Source: Anaeramoeba flamelloides
Taxonomy: Eukaryota; Metamonada; Anaeramoebidae
Assembly (NCBI GenBank): GCA_027625915.1
Contig: JANTQA010000016.1
Location: 3,105,001-3,169,000 of the forward strand
DNA: 64,000 bases
Direction: 5' to 3'
Shown: positions 36,332-48,559 of the stretch, piece by piece
How the letters are laid out: the number at the start of each line of letters is the position of its first letter
Position numbering within the stretch: the first letter of the stretch is position 1
Position numbers and translations under genes: made by a program
Notes under the pieces: model-generated
The model's input: the letters and a program-made list of their open reading frames with translations, nothing else
The model's database searches: none
What the model was told of the DNA's origin: nothing

Positions 36332-36560
36332 AAAAAAAAGAAATCAAGAAAAAAGAAAAAGAAAATTTTTTTAAAATTGAAAAAAAGTTTTAAAAAAAAA
36401 AGATAAAATTGAAAAAACCAAACTAAAATTTGTAAAATTAGAAAAAATGATTATGATCCAAAAATTTGAAAATATTTTTTTGTTTAGAATACTGAAATAA
36501 ACCCTCAAAACAACACCCATTAACATTAGAAAGTAAGTCAAAATTTTCGAAAAATAGTTT
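35915..36560 (-). repeat. Dispersed repeat A, copy 3 (inverted), with a 49-base A run
   Basis: Reverse-complement copy of 28246-28880. Shared words include GACTCACCTGAA, TTTTTATGAATAATTAAATT and AGAAAAAATGATTATGATCC. The T run of copy 1 is present here as 49 A (36281-36329), so the homopolymer belongs to the element and has changed length between copies. Confidence 0.65.
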
Positions 36561-38382
36561 ATTTACAAAAAAGCTGGGCATTTTTTTTACATTTGATAAA
36601 AAATCATCTTTGTTAATCGAGATGTTCTTTAATTGTCAATACCAAATTAAGTTTAATATTGATAATGATTTAATCAATGACTAAGGTATTTATTTCAATA
36701 TATGTTTGTTATAATATTTCCAAAAAATGAAAAAAAAAAAAAAATTAAAGACTTTTTTTGGTGAAAACAATGTAAGACAAATTTCAATAAAAAACTTGAA
36801 ATAGAGAAAGGGTAAAAATGATTTATTAAACTATCAAATGCAGTTATATCTATTCAATTATATTGGGAAATTTGTTAAGATGATAAAAAGTTTGGTAACA
36901 TTTTTTTCGATCAAAGATAAAATAATAAAGACCAATTTTTAATCCTCTAAGAAATATCAGATAAAATTGAGATAAGAAAATTTAATATCTTTTATAATTA
37001 GGTAATACAATACTAAGAAAAAAAATGAATTTTTATCAAGAATCAGAACATGACCGTTAATTATTTTGGATATTTAAATACTTTATTGAAGATTGAGTAT
37101 ATTCGAGATTTTTTTTAAATAAATTTGCACCACTTACTTGGAAATATCTTAAAAAATATATATGCTGGTATTTTGACAAAGTTTAGTATTTTACAAATGT
37201 TATAAATATAATTGACTGTTACAAAAAAGGATCTTTTTTTTTTTTTTATATATTTCAAAGAATTTTTTCTATTTGGATTTATTTTTATATGTAAATAGGG
37301 AATCGGAATTAAGAGGAATACCACATATATTGAATGTGGGCCTTTTGCTTGTATTTCAAAAATATTTACCTAAAAATATTTATCAAGCTGAAAAAAAAAT
37401 TGACACATTTTTTATTAAATAAATGTAGAAATAATTACAATAAAAAAAGGACATTTGATGAGGATATAAACATTTTCATAATGAATAAAATGAATTTATA
37501 ATTTTTTCCTTCCATTGGAAAATTAGTTAAGATTAGACATCTCCTTAAAAAAAAAACAATCCCACCCAAATAGAAAAAAAATTTTGGCAATTTCCAACAG
37601 CAAAAAATATCAGATACAAAGTGATGATCCAAAACATATAAAATTTTTATGAGCATCATTTTACACATTTTGCCTGAAAATAATTGGTATCATAGAGAAA
37701 TGTAGTATTTTTACACATTGTTTGAGGATATTAAAAAATGAAAAAAAAAAAAGAAAAAAAAAAAAAAACAATTGCAAAAGCAATTATTCATTACATAACA
37801 TTATTGAATACTTTGTGAATCAAAATATCATCAGAATTAATTTCATACCTTCCTAAAGGAATTTTATCTACTAAGCTAAACACTGATGATATTGCTTAGC
37901 AAGAAGTTGGGATAACACAGTATTAATTTAGAACGTTTTAGGGTAATAATGAACTTTCCAAAGTAATATTTGTGTGTTTTGTATATTTGGGTATATTAAT
38001 ACTTTCTTAGGTATAGTAAATTATGTTATGGTTATAAAAAAACGATAAATTATGTTTAAGTGTAATTATGCCCTAAAAGGTCGTCCTATTAGGTTGATCA
38101 ACACTTTAGATAAAATTCTGGATAGAATAAAGTTTTTTTTGTAGTGGTTAGTGTATGATAAGATAAAGCAACATAATATTCGCCATAACTATATATATAT
38201 TTTAAATCTATTTGGTGCAAATTGAAGATTGCCGAGATAAAAAAAAATTTACCATCTAAAAAGGCCAACAGTTTTTTTTTTAAAACATTTATGAATTTTA
38301 AAGCACAACTTTTAGATAATAGAATAAGAATTATTCCTTTATAAATTCATTGGAATTATTTTATCGTTCATTAGCCTTTTAT

Positions 38383-38420
38383 CCCCCCCCCCCCCCCCAA
38401 AAAAAAAAAAAAAAAAAAAA
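38383..38420. repeat. C16-A22 homopolymer junction
   Basis: Sixteen C are followed directly by 22 A. A long C run is very rare in this AT-rich DNA. Confidence 0.9.
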
Positions 38421-38689
38421 AGAAGACGAAGAAAAATAAATAATTTCTATTGTTAAACATGCAAGGTAAAAAAAAAAGAAACATTTTTCTGAATTCTAAA
38501 AAAGAAATAAAGAATTTTCTTTGAATTTAAAAAATTATTTTTAATAAATCTTTAATAAAAAAAATCAACAGAGCCATTTTTTACAAACTGAAAAAAACTT
38601 GACCAAAATTATGCTTTTGCTCTCTCTTTCATCCTTTTTCCTATCTAGATATATAAACCTTTTTTCAAGTCAAAAAATCCCTTCACAAT

Positions 38690-38900
38690 TTATGATCTGT
38701 AAACATTTATAGGGTTTGGACGGTTATAAGAGGAAACAATTTCTAAATTATAATTTGAAAATTTCAATCATTTTTACACATTTTACTTTTGACTTTCTTT
38801 CTTTTTTATTTTTGATACCTAATTGTTTTGTATTTTTTTTATAATTACAAGACCTATGGCCACTTGATAAAAACATATCATTAAAATGCTATGGAAATAA
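38690..38900 (+). repeat. Repeat F, partial copy
   Basis: Resembles the three F copies at 53.8-55.2 kb through AATTTGAAAATTTCAATCAT, the pyrimidine tract and TTTTGATACCTAATT. Similarity is patchy. Confidence 0.4.
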
Positions 38901-39053
38901 TGGAAATGATTGTAGTAAAATTATATTGTTTTCTAATGGAATTATATTTGGATCATCAATTAAAGATCAAAAAGAAAATTGTTGATTTTTTTAATTGATA
39001 AATCTAAAATTTTGATTTTTCAATTTAAAAAAATAAATAAAATATGAGTAAAA

Positions 39054-39252
39054 AACTGCGAGTTCCACTTTTAAGGTACAAACTTTCAATAAAAATTAAG
39101 GCACAAAGAAAAATTTAAATTTAAGGCATTTAATTCAGATTATAATAAAATAAATTGAAAAAAAAAAAATTCCAAATTTTGAAGTTTAATTTGAGATTTC
39201 GTTGTGTCTTAAATTTCGTTGAAAGTTTGTGTCTTAAAAGTGGTTCTGACAG
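39054..39252. mobile_element. Palindromic TA-flanked MITE, copy 6
   Basis: A roughly 199-bp copy with AGTTCCACTTTTAAGGTACA on the left and AAATTTCGTTGAAAGTTTG on the right. It ends CTGACAG followed by TA (39253-39254). The left tip has drifted. Confidence 0.8.
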
Positions 39253-40770
39253 TATGTAAAGTTAGTGGTTGATTTTTGAGCTCTCAAAAATTATCAATTT
39301 TTTGATCAACAATTTTTTTATAATTGATCAATCATAGAAAAACTGAAATATAAGTGAGGTTATTAAAAAACTTTTATTGTATTTAGTCCCCCATTTCGTG
39401 TAATCCTTTATTTTATGAATTTCTTACTGATCAAAAGTTTTTTTAGTAAGGTTACCAATTTTAAACCACTTTTCGCTTTTTTCTCCCAATACGTCCTTTT
39501 TTACAAATGGTAACACATTTTTTATATTGCCAACATCCAAAATTTTTAACAAGTTTATAATTTCTTAATATTCATAAGTATGTATTTATTTTTGTCGACA
39601 AATAAATTTATCAACAATTTTTAACATTCCAATTAATGAATGATTCTAATTTAGTATTTCTTCTTGGATTTTTGATATATCCCCAAAAGATCCAAAAATA
39701 AAAAACACTCAAAAAGCATTTAACCAAGAAAAATTTTTTTGAACAACCCCTAAGTAACCCATTATCAATACACCAAGTTTAATGGTAAAATTGAAATTTT
39801 ATTGTAAAACATTTTTCTAACTGAACAATACAACATGTGAAAAATATAAAATTTTCTGGAATAGTATTCAATCCATTTTGTGTTAAAATCATTAATATTT
39901 TAGATACCAGTTACATTTCTGATCAGTACTTAATGGTATGAATCAAGGAGAAAACGCCTTTGTAATGACAATTTCTAAAAGTGTAGTGTTACTCATAATT
40001 TTGTAATCTTACATACAATCAAAAAAATAACAAAGTATTATCAAATCGTATACCCACAAATCCTCAACATTAAGCAAGGCTACTCAAGCAAACTTAATTT
40101 AACCCCCATACCAGAAAAAGAAATTTGTATAAAATATCATACATACAACATAACAACTCCAGTACAATCCATGTAACCCCAAAATACACTATAAACACAT
40201 TTAACTACCCCAATAAACACAAATATACTCCAAATAACCCCACTAAAAAAAAAACTTTTCAGAGGATTTCTACAAAATTTAAAAAAAAATATTTTGCCGA
40301 AAAGTAAAATTGTTATCTTAAAATAAAAATTCATTCAAGACCAATTATGTTTCTTAATAGTTCATCAAAACTTATTTTTAAGTTGTTAAAAAATTTTAGA
40401 GTATTTTGGATTTTTGTGCCTTTTTGGGAGTATTTTAAATACCCTATCTTCTCAAATTGAATAAAAAAGATTTTTTTTTCCAAAAATTGAATTTTGGCAT
40501 GTTAAAAAAATTTCATTGGGGATATACTCATTTACAGATATTACCTTAATAGTAATAATTGCTTTATGATTGAAGTGTTTTTTTACTTTTTAAAATCGAA
40601 AATTTATGCATATAGTTAAATTATATTTATATATTTATTATTATTTATTTATAGAAAGGAGTAATTAAAGAAAAATCACCAAATAAAAAAAAAATAGAAG
40701 AAGAAAAATAATTAAAATATATATAAAAAATAAATTTATCATTTTCATGACCAATTAGAAACTATCCACC

Positions 40771-40945
40771 GTCGTTAGGTTTTCCAGGATTTGAAAGAAT
40801 TGAGTCAAATCCTTGATTTTACTAAATTATTTCTAATTCTGGAAAACCGCCGTTAAATTTTTTTTTTAATTTGAGTAATAAAAAGAAAATTTTTAAAATT
40901 TTCTTTTATTTTCTCGAATTAAAAAAAAGCTAGGCACTTGACGAC
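40771..40945. repeat. Foldback repeat J, copy 2 (compound)
   Basis: Runs from GTCGTTAGGTTTTCCAGGAT to GCTAGGCACTTGACGAC. Inside are two successive foldbacks: the first pair of arms share TTCCAGGAT/ATTCTGGAA-like words, and the second share TTTAATTTGAGTAATAAAAA and its near complement. The outer ends are also complementary. Confidence 0.55.
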
Positions 40946-41044
40946 ACTTTCCCAGAATACAAAGGAGGAGCAAAAACCCGATAGAAAGTTTATCGATTAT
41001 CGATAAAAATTCCACATTCCGTGATTAATAATTGGTATTCCACT

Positions 41045-41136
41045 GTCGTTAGGTTTTTTTTAATTTAAAAGAATAGAGTAAAATCTTTGATTTTGCTCAA
41101 TTCTTTTGAATTAAAAAAAAAAAACCTAGATACCAC
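41045..41136. repeat. Foldback repeat J, copy 3
   Basis: From GTCGTTAGGTTTTTTTTAAT to TTAAAAAAAAAAAACCTAG, with the two halves meeting at GTAAAATCTTTGATTTTGC. Lies about 100 bp after copy 2, in the same orientation. Confidence 0.6.
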
Positions 41137-42419
41137 CTCTCAGAGTGGGGGCACTGGGTGCCCGAATTTATATATTTTTTATTATTTAAAAAATTTTTTG
41201 TTTTGACTTTATTTTTATTATTTTTTGTTTATTACCTTAAGTTTTCTAACCATAAGAGCTTTGATAAAAAATTACCGACAAGTGCAGTTAATTTAATAAT
41301 TTTGATTAGTCATGTTAGAGAGTTTCTGTGTATTTTTTCTAAGAATAACTTTTTCATATAATTTCTTATCTAGAATTTTTGATAATTTTTTTTCCACTTG
41401 ATTCTGATAAATTTATAACTTTCATAATACCAAATGAAGTGGTTTATATTTTCATAATAATGAGTACAATAATCGCATTTTTTACATTTTTCTTTACTTA
41501 ATATATGTGTTATATTCAGATTTAATTTTTAAAACATATGAGTATCTATTAAATTATATTTATATATATATATATATAATTACGGATCTTTATTTTTTCT
41601 TCAGGATTCAAAAAAATAAAAAAATAACACAACTTAAGGGTATTATTGATGATAACCGAACCAGTTAACAATCTACAATTAAATTGTATACATTTTTTTT
41701 TATCGATTCTAAAAAAAAAAAAAAAAACCAAAAAATTAAGATATCCTTTTTTAGTTTATTTGTTCCTTCTTTTGTTAATTTTTTGAAATAAATCTAAAAA
41801 AAAAATTTTTAAAATGCTTACCAAATTCAAAAATAAAGTTTAACTAGATAATATTTTGAAATATTGAAAATAAGTGATTTCACAATTAGCTTTAATATAT
41901 ATATATATATATTGCTACTGATGGTCTTAAGAAAATTAATTAGACACCGACGAAAAAAAAGAAGAAAGAGAAAAAATCATCAAAAAAAAAAAAAAAAAAA
42001 AAGAAAAATTTTATAAAGGTACTCTCAATTTTAAATTAAAAAAAAAAAATAAGAAGATAATATAAAATATTAATAACTTTTAAAATCAATGAAAAAATAA
42101 GAAAAAAAAAATTGCCGATTTATTATCACCCCTTGATAAAAAACTTCCAAAATGTGTTTTTAATATATTTAATAAAAAATTCAGAAGGTTGCAATTCGTA
42201 TGTTTACAATTATTGATAAATCAATTGAAGAAAAAAATATCAAGAGATTGAATTGTCCTAAAGGAATTAGGAACAATAAGCGAAAAAATTTGCTGTGAAA
42301 AAAAGAAATACATTTTCCAAAATTAAACTAAAAAAATTTAATATATATAATTCTTTTCCCAGGCACAAACAAACCACTCATGTTAACTTGTGCGCACAAA
42401 CAAAAAATTTCGATAGTTA

Positions 42420-44072
42420 TTAGAACAATTGCTCTAATCTTGTTTCGATTCTTTTGGTAATTACCAGGCAGGCTTTTATCGGGTATTTGGCAAGATTTTG
42501 AATAATCAGATCAGTTTTTTCGCCATATATCAAACCCAGAGTTTGTACCAAAAATGGTTCTTTGAACAAATTGTTCATACACGATTTATTTTCTTTTTCT
42601 TTTTTCATTTTCCCTACTAAGTCGATTAGCAAACCAATTAAATAATTGTGTGTCTTCTTCAATTTTTTTCTAATCCTATCAATTTCAGAAATCTCATGAT
42701 GATAATTTTCATTAAAATATCTTTTTCTGCTTGTAACGATCTGTGAGGCTTGGCTTTGGTTATTGTTTGAATAAATGTCATTAGCTGATATCACATTTGG
42801 TACAAGAGCTATTGTTTTTTCTTTTGTTTTTCTTCGTACTTTTAACTTTTGAGAGATCAGCTCATTATCAAAACAATTATTTGTTTGAGTTTGTTTGAAT
42901 AACTGGCCATTTGGAGGATGTGATAATTCTATTTTCATACCATTTTGTAAAAAGGAATTCTGAAAAAAAATAAAGTTTTGTTGGAAGAGGATTTGGTTAC
43001 TTTCTGAAAATTCTTGGATAATCGTTTGGAAATATTTTTCAATTGCCAATAATTTGCACTGTTCAAACTGATCGTGCAGCAATCTAAAGAATTCTCTCAG
43101 TGTTATTTTTTGTTGGTTAAATAAGATGGTTAATTGGAAAATAGTCAAAAATTTGTGGTATGGCAAAAGTAGCAATAAAAAAAATAAAACATTCAAAATT
43201 TGTATTTTTAGATTCTGGTAGTTTGTTTTTACGTGTCTTGAATTGAAAAGAATTTTTGCCTTTGTATTTTTCTTGGAGGTAATTTCTTTTACTTTTTCTT
43301 TTACTTCTTCTTTTTCTTTTTCTTTTTTTTGAAAACAATTTTCTTTCTCTTGAGAACTTCGTTTCCTATTTCTTGACAGTTCTTGAGAATTTTTCTGAGA
43401 CAAGTATTGGTTTAAAAATACAGGATTATTCTCAAATTTTGTTGAAAGTAGAAAATTCTTTTGTTTTTCTCCTTTTTCCAAATTCGAATCCTTATTAACT
43501 ACAAAATGTGAATCAAGACTGTTTGTTTGCTTTTGAACTATAAAAGCAGTTTGCTGATTAAAACTTTGAGTTTGGTATTTGGGTAAAAAATTCTCAAACA
43601 ATTCCAAAAGTGTAGGATAGTTTTCCAATAATGTCTTGATCTGTTTCTCCAACTGATTCATTGGAAGTGTGCCTTGATAATAGCTCATCAGCGCCTGGAA
43701 AATTTGGTTTTTGATAGGCTCGGTGGTTTCATTTTTCACTTTTTGGATCATCTCAATCGGCTTTTGGCATGAGGTTGGCAAAAATTGATTAAAATCAGAA
43801 AGCAAGGAATGGTGACAAGAAAAAATCTCTGTTATCTTTAACAGCATCGACATCAGGCCAATTTCATTTTCCTTATAGCTTAGCAGAACACTTAGAAATT
43901 CTTGGTGTTTGGAAGGCTCTTTACAAAATTCCATTGAAACTCTTTTTAAATAATCCATTGCAGATGCAAGCTCTATATCCTCAAGTTCTTGTGAAAAAGC
44001 AACTGATTTATCAAGCTGTATTTTGTTCTGTTGTGACTCTTTTTGGTTCTTTGTTTGGAAAGGGCTTGCCAT
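42420..44072 (-). CDS. Short Sin3-like transcriptional corepressor with PAH domains
   Basis: 550 residues from a clear ATG. Residues 37-105 match a paired amphipathic helix (PAH) domain: SAMDYLKRVSMEFCKEPSKH, then ITEIFSCHHSLLSDFNQFLP. Residues about 118-167 form a second (FQALMSYYQG, LLENYPTLLELFENFLP). Residues about 295-350 resemble PAH3 (PYHKFLTIFQ, ILFNQQKITLREFF). The C-terminal LGLIYGEKTDLIIQNLAKYP, followed by a VITKRIETRLE-like end, corresponds to the IYGEKA..II..L.KNP segment near the end of the Sin3 interaction region. Sin3 is the scaffold of nuclear histone-deacetylase repressor complexes; PAH domains bind repressor helices. Family members are usually well over 1000 residues and continue past this point, so this protein is truncated at its C-terminus or is a minimal paralogue. 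The middle is Lys/Glu-rich (about 240-275). Family assignment is by remembered motif pattern. Confidence 0.75.
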   Translation of the reverse strand: MASPFQTKNQKESQQNKIQLDKSVAFSQELEDIELASAMDYLKRVSMEFCKEPSKHQEFLSVLLSYKENEIGLMSMLLKITEIFSCHHSLLSDFNQFLPTSCQKPIEMIQKVKNETTEPIKNQIFQALMSYYQGTLPMNQLEKQIKTLLENYPTLLELFENFLPKYQTQSFNQQTAFIVQKQTNSLDSHFVVNKDSNLEKGEKQKNFLLSTKFENNPVFLNQYLSQKNSQELSRNRKRSSQEKENCFQKKEKEKEEVKEKVKEITSKKNTKAKILFNSRHVKTNYQNLKIQILNVLFFLLLLLPYHKFLTIFQLTILFNQQKITLREFFRLLHDQFEQCKLLAIEKYFQTIIQEFSESNQILFQQNFIFFQNSFLQNGMKIELSHPPNGQLFKQTQTNNCFDNELISQKLKVRRKTKEKTIALVPNVISANDIYSNNNQSQASQIVTSRKRYFNENYHHEISEIDRIRKKLKKTHNYLIGLLIDLVGKMKKEKENKSCMNNLFKEPFLVQTLGLIYGEKTDLIIQNLAKYPIKACLVITKRIETRLEQLF

Positions 44073-46648
44073 TAATAATTAAATGGGTGTCAACTTTTCA
44101 AATATTTTGCTTAAATGACTAGATTTTTAATCCAATTATATTACAATAAAAAATGAACATTTTTAAGTTTATTTAGATTAAAAGCTTTTTGGGAAATTAT
44201 ACAGTCACAAGTTGTGGTTTTCATCTATTTCAATTCTTTTTTGTTTTTCCTTTTTTTTTTTTTTATTTTTGTTTTTTCAAAGTATATTTTCTTTTCATCT
44301 CTGAATTTTACAAATGAGAGTTGTTTTTTTTTTCTACATAAATACAAGTTGAACTGATTTCAAGAATTTGGATTTCTCAATTTGTAGGATTTTTCTTTAA
44401 TGTTTTGAATATTTATTTGAAAGAAAATTCAATTTAATTTTAAGAAAATTACTTGACGATCATTAGTTACAAAGAAAAAATATGTAGAACCTCTCCCAAT
44501 TTTCAACACAAAACTCCTTTCCTGTTTAATTTCAAATCTTGAGAAAAGTTGATTTTTTTTGCTCTCCAAATTCTCAAATTTATTTTTAATTTTCGACTTG
44601 TTTGATCATAAAGTGTGAAAATCAACTTTTTTTTTCAGAAACAATAACCAAGTTGTTAGACCACATTTATCAGTATTTTTTAGCAGAATAATCCAATTTG
44701 TTTTAATTCTGAGCAAGAGATGCATTTAGATTACAAGTTTACAAATCAAAAAGTTTTTTTTCCAAAAAGTTAATTGTTTTGAACTTGAAGGATCGTTTCT
44801 TTTTATTGGAAAATCAACTTTTTATGGTACTTAATTGTAAAAGTTGAAAAAAACTCTAAAGTGTTTTTGTATTATTTGCCAAAATTAGAAAAAAATTTAA
44901 CAACCAATGGTAGAGTAGGGAATTCTTTACACAAGCTTCTTCTTGGCATATTTGTGTTCGCAAATTTTCTTGATTATCTATAAAATTACCAGGCCATTTA
45001 AGGACTATGTGTTGGATTTGTCAAATAGTCTCAACACCTTTTGATCCAATCTCATTTAAAATGTGAAGAAATAATCTTGCAAATATTCTTTAATTTAGGA
45101 TCACAAAAGATATTTTTCTAAATTTTTTAAATGAAAAATTAACAAAAAATTTTGAGATGCAAAAACTCAAACAGCCTTTGCCAAGAACATTAAATCTGAA
45201 AAAGAAAAATAATCACTGTTTTTTTAACTGAAAAAATGAAGATCATTTCAAATATTTTCCATAAACAACTCAACCTTTAAAAGATCACATTGCTATGATT
45301 TTTGATCATTGAGTTACATGGATTGTTCTATTGTATATATAATTCAGATTATGTCCTCCAAAAGAGTTGTGTTTTTCTCTCAATTTTTTAGGTATTAGTT
45401 CTTCTTATTTTTTCAAAAATAGAAATATCAAACAAGGATTTTGAGGACAAGTGTTTACTAGATTTGTTTTTTGAACCTAACCAAACATACAAAACATTGG
45501 GTTTTTATTTTTGTTTGATATTTTTTTTAAATTGCCTTATTTCTCTCACAACATTTTTATAAGTATATCAACGAAGTGTTCTGTGGAATTTCTGTGAGAA
45601 AGTTTTTTAGGGAATTTTGATTGTAATGATCAAATGGAAACTACTGTTGTTAAAATATAGAGTGCAGAAAAGTTACATTGGTGTTTCTAAATAAAAAGCA
45701 TGTTTTTTTTTTGTTATAGAAGACCGATACATCAACCTATCAAAGAAACTAACAATAAACCCAAATTAAATCCGGTATTGGTTTCTTAAAGTTCTATTAT
45801 TTAAAAGGAAATTCCAAAAATGAAAGATCAAAATTAAAAATTTCTCTCATAAAAAAAAAGTTAATTTTTTAGAAAATTTTTTTAAACAAAAAAACAAAAA
45901 TTCAAGAAAAATTAAGAATATTATGGAAAATTTTCAACAAATTGCCTTCCTAATTTAAATTTTACTGAAAATATCAAGAGGTTTACTTTCAAAATTGATT
46001 TGAACTTAGGTATACTACTTGGTAATAAATTGAATGTTGCCTTGGAACAAGAAGAAAAAAAAACACGGATTATATTTCTGAAACATTGATTATTGTCATT
46101 GGGTCCGCATTGTTCTGATCACTATATACTGTTAAAAACAAATTTACCTTTAAAAATTTTATCCCAAGGTTCAATAAGGAAGCTGAATTCTATCATTGAA
46201 AATATCTATTTCTAATTGCTTTTGAAAAGATCTTGGGAGTTTTCAAAGAATAATTAGAGAAATATTTTGGAAGGTGTATTATAACTTGTTAATTGACTTA
46301 AAAAAAAAATTCTTTTGAAGAAATGTCAATTTTGGTTGATTCAATACAACACCAAACCAATTATTGTGTATTTATCCAAATTTATCTTGATTTGAAAATA
46401 ACAAAGAATTAGTTATCAAAAATTGCCAATTTCCTACACATTTATCTTTTAGAACAATTTTAAAAACCCTCCAAAGTTACTTCCTATCAGTTAAAAAAAA
46501 ACAGAGAAAATTCTTGATAAGGTATCAGGTTTTTGAAAAGTATCTGATTATTTTTTTTTTCAACAATTGTAGTTTATGGCTCACAATCCTAGAAAATAGA
46601 AATGATTATCAAGCTTTAGGTGTTAGCATCGATTATTTTAGTTAATTT

Positions 46649-46811
46649 TGATCGATCTTCAACTTCAAATACATTATACTAACAGTTAAAAAATGAATTT
46701 ATTTTTAATCTCTTAGCCTTATCCCCATAAATTGGGATTTCACGAAAATACCATAAATAAATTCATTTTTTAACTGTTAATAAAAATAAATACAACGTTG
46801 AAGATCAATCA
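46649..46811. mobile_element. Inverted-repeat element with GATCGATCTTCAAC ends
   Basis: Arms of about 60 bp (46649-46709 and 46752-46811) share AACAGTTAAAAAATGAATTT and its complement. The ends read GATCGATCTTCAAC and GTTGAAGATCAATC. The terminus resembles that of the 951-1378 element. Non-coding. Confidence 0.65.
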
Positions 46812-46865
46812 TATATGTACAAAATAACTTGTCGCAATATCTTATATAAGATAATATTTTTTCCA

Positions 46866-46985
46866 GATCCAGGAACTATAAGCCTTAAGGGGGTAGCTAC
46901 CCATATAAGACATGATAAAAATTTGAGAGTGAGGGGACAAAAACATTTTATTTTAGTGGCGTGTGATAGTAGATTCTCTAAAAAT
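46866..46985. other. GC-richer island with a perfect hairpin, unassigned
   Basis: About 120 bp less AT-rich than the surroundings, containing GGGTAGCTACCC (a perfect palindrome) and TAGTGGCGTGTGATAGTAG. A TATA-like CTTATATAAGATAATA stands about 20 bp upstream on the plus strand, and T runs follow about 10 bp downstream. It could be a small non-coding RNA on the plus strand or a decayed exon. It did not match the tRNA, U1-U6, SRP or U3 sequences I know. Confidence 0.3.
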
Positions 46986-47455
46986 TTTTTTAAAAAAATT
47001 ATTTGATATTTTTTTTTTTCGTAATGTTCAACAATAAAAAACAAAAGAGAATACAATTGATAAAATTGGAATGATTTATTTTTTTATTTAATAAACAAAT
47101 TTTTTTGGGAGAAGATAATTTTAGATACGTAGAATAAAACTTCTATCTATTTTGTGGTTTAAACTTTGATAAAATATAATCATATTCACTCCCCCAATTC
47201 CACCAAATATAACTATTTAAAATCCTAACAAGTAATGTTTTGGGATAATTATTATTTTTTGGAATCCTTCTAGCTATTTAAGTCCCATTCATGTTTCCAT
47301 TTTTGGTTCTCTCAATTATAATATTGTTGTTCTTTTTTAACAAAATACATTAATTCCAAATGCCACTGATAAAAAAAATATTTCATAATTGTTTTTTATT
47401 ATAATAATTTAATAAATTCAAAAATGATGAAAAAATAAAAAATAAAAAAATTAAA

Positions 47456-47550
47456 TGCCACAATAGAATGTTGAGATAACGATAAAAGATAAGTCATTCA
47501 CCATTTTAAATATTATTTTAAGCAATTCAACTCAACATTCTATTGTGGCA
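47456..47550. repeat. Perfect 20-bp inverted repeat, 95 bp in all
   Basis: TGCCACAATAGAATGTTGAG at 47456-47475 is exactly reverse-complemented at 47531-47550, with a 55-bp AT-rich loop. It may be a tiny MITE or a stem-loop RNA. Confidence 0.75.
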
Positions 47551-48518
47551 ATTTCTTTGAGACTTTGTTTGAAAAAAAATAAATTAAAAAATCTAATGAA
47601 TGAAGTACTTGTATTAATAAAAATCAAGAATGTACAACCAAAGTAAAAAATGTGATTTTCTGATCGTTTTGAAAATTATCAAAAAGTGAAAAATTTTCCT
47701 TTACTGTAGCTACTCTCTTAAAGGAGTAATTACATTTTATAAATTTTGAGTACCTATGTTACTCAGAAATTAAATCATTAGAAACATTTTTTTAACTATA
47801 TAATTTAATTTGAAAAGAAAGTGTGGGCGGTGTTGAATATTTCCGAATATAATATATTTTCATATCAGAGTTGTGTAAATAAACCCTGGGTGGTTATTTT
47901 TAACCGATTCCCAAAATTAAACTAATGATTTTTTTTGTTTCTTCTTTGGTATTTAAAGATAGAACTTAATATGTATATTTATACTTGTTAAGGTTGAAAT
48001 TAGTTTTTGAAGTTAGATCTTGAATCAATATAAAAGGTTCAAATAAAAAATTTTAATAAAAAAAGTATCAATTACATTAAAATGGCAAAACTAACATATA
48101 ATTATTTTTTTCAAAACAAAAAAAATTTAATACCAATGGTTGAAAATTTAATATTTTAATAAATTCTTCACTTTTTGAAAAGAATGTTGATAACTAAAAC
48201 TTATGAAATTATAAAAACTTGACTTTATATTTGTGAAATATACCTCTTCCGGGGGAATATTTATAACAATTACGATTAATACTAGGGTTGGAAATATACA
48301 TTCTGATTCAAAATTAGTGAGGGGGGGGAAGAAAAAAAAAACCAAAAAAGATAGAATAAGAAAAAAATACATATACAAATTATTTGAGTAGCAATCTAAC
48401 TTTAAATTTTAAATCTAGATTAATTTAACGAGATTTAATAAGAAAATATCTTGAAGATTAATAAAATTGGTCATTATACTCTAAATGTTTTATATAAAGA
48501 CCGTCTTTTGTATTTGTA

Positions 48519-48559
<41 letters not shown>

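Larger units (their letters stand above)
35475..42419. other. Gene-free AT-rich stretch
   Basis: No protein gene is recognised. It contains repeat A copy 3, a C16-A22 homopolymer junction, part of repeat F (about 38690-38900), MITE copy 6, and two J foldbacks near 41 kb. Several short frames (for example 37115-37668 and 40125-40334) are low-complexity and unsupported. Confidence 0.5.

Noticed and set aside
46805-47056. Frame containing PGSGKN, suggestive of a P-loop
   Set aside because: The match is too short and the rest of the frame shows no NTPase motifs; treated only as an unassigned GC-richer island.
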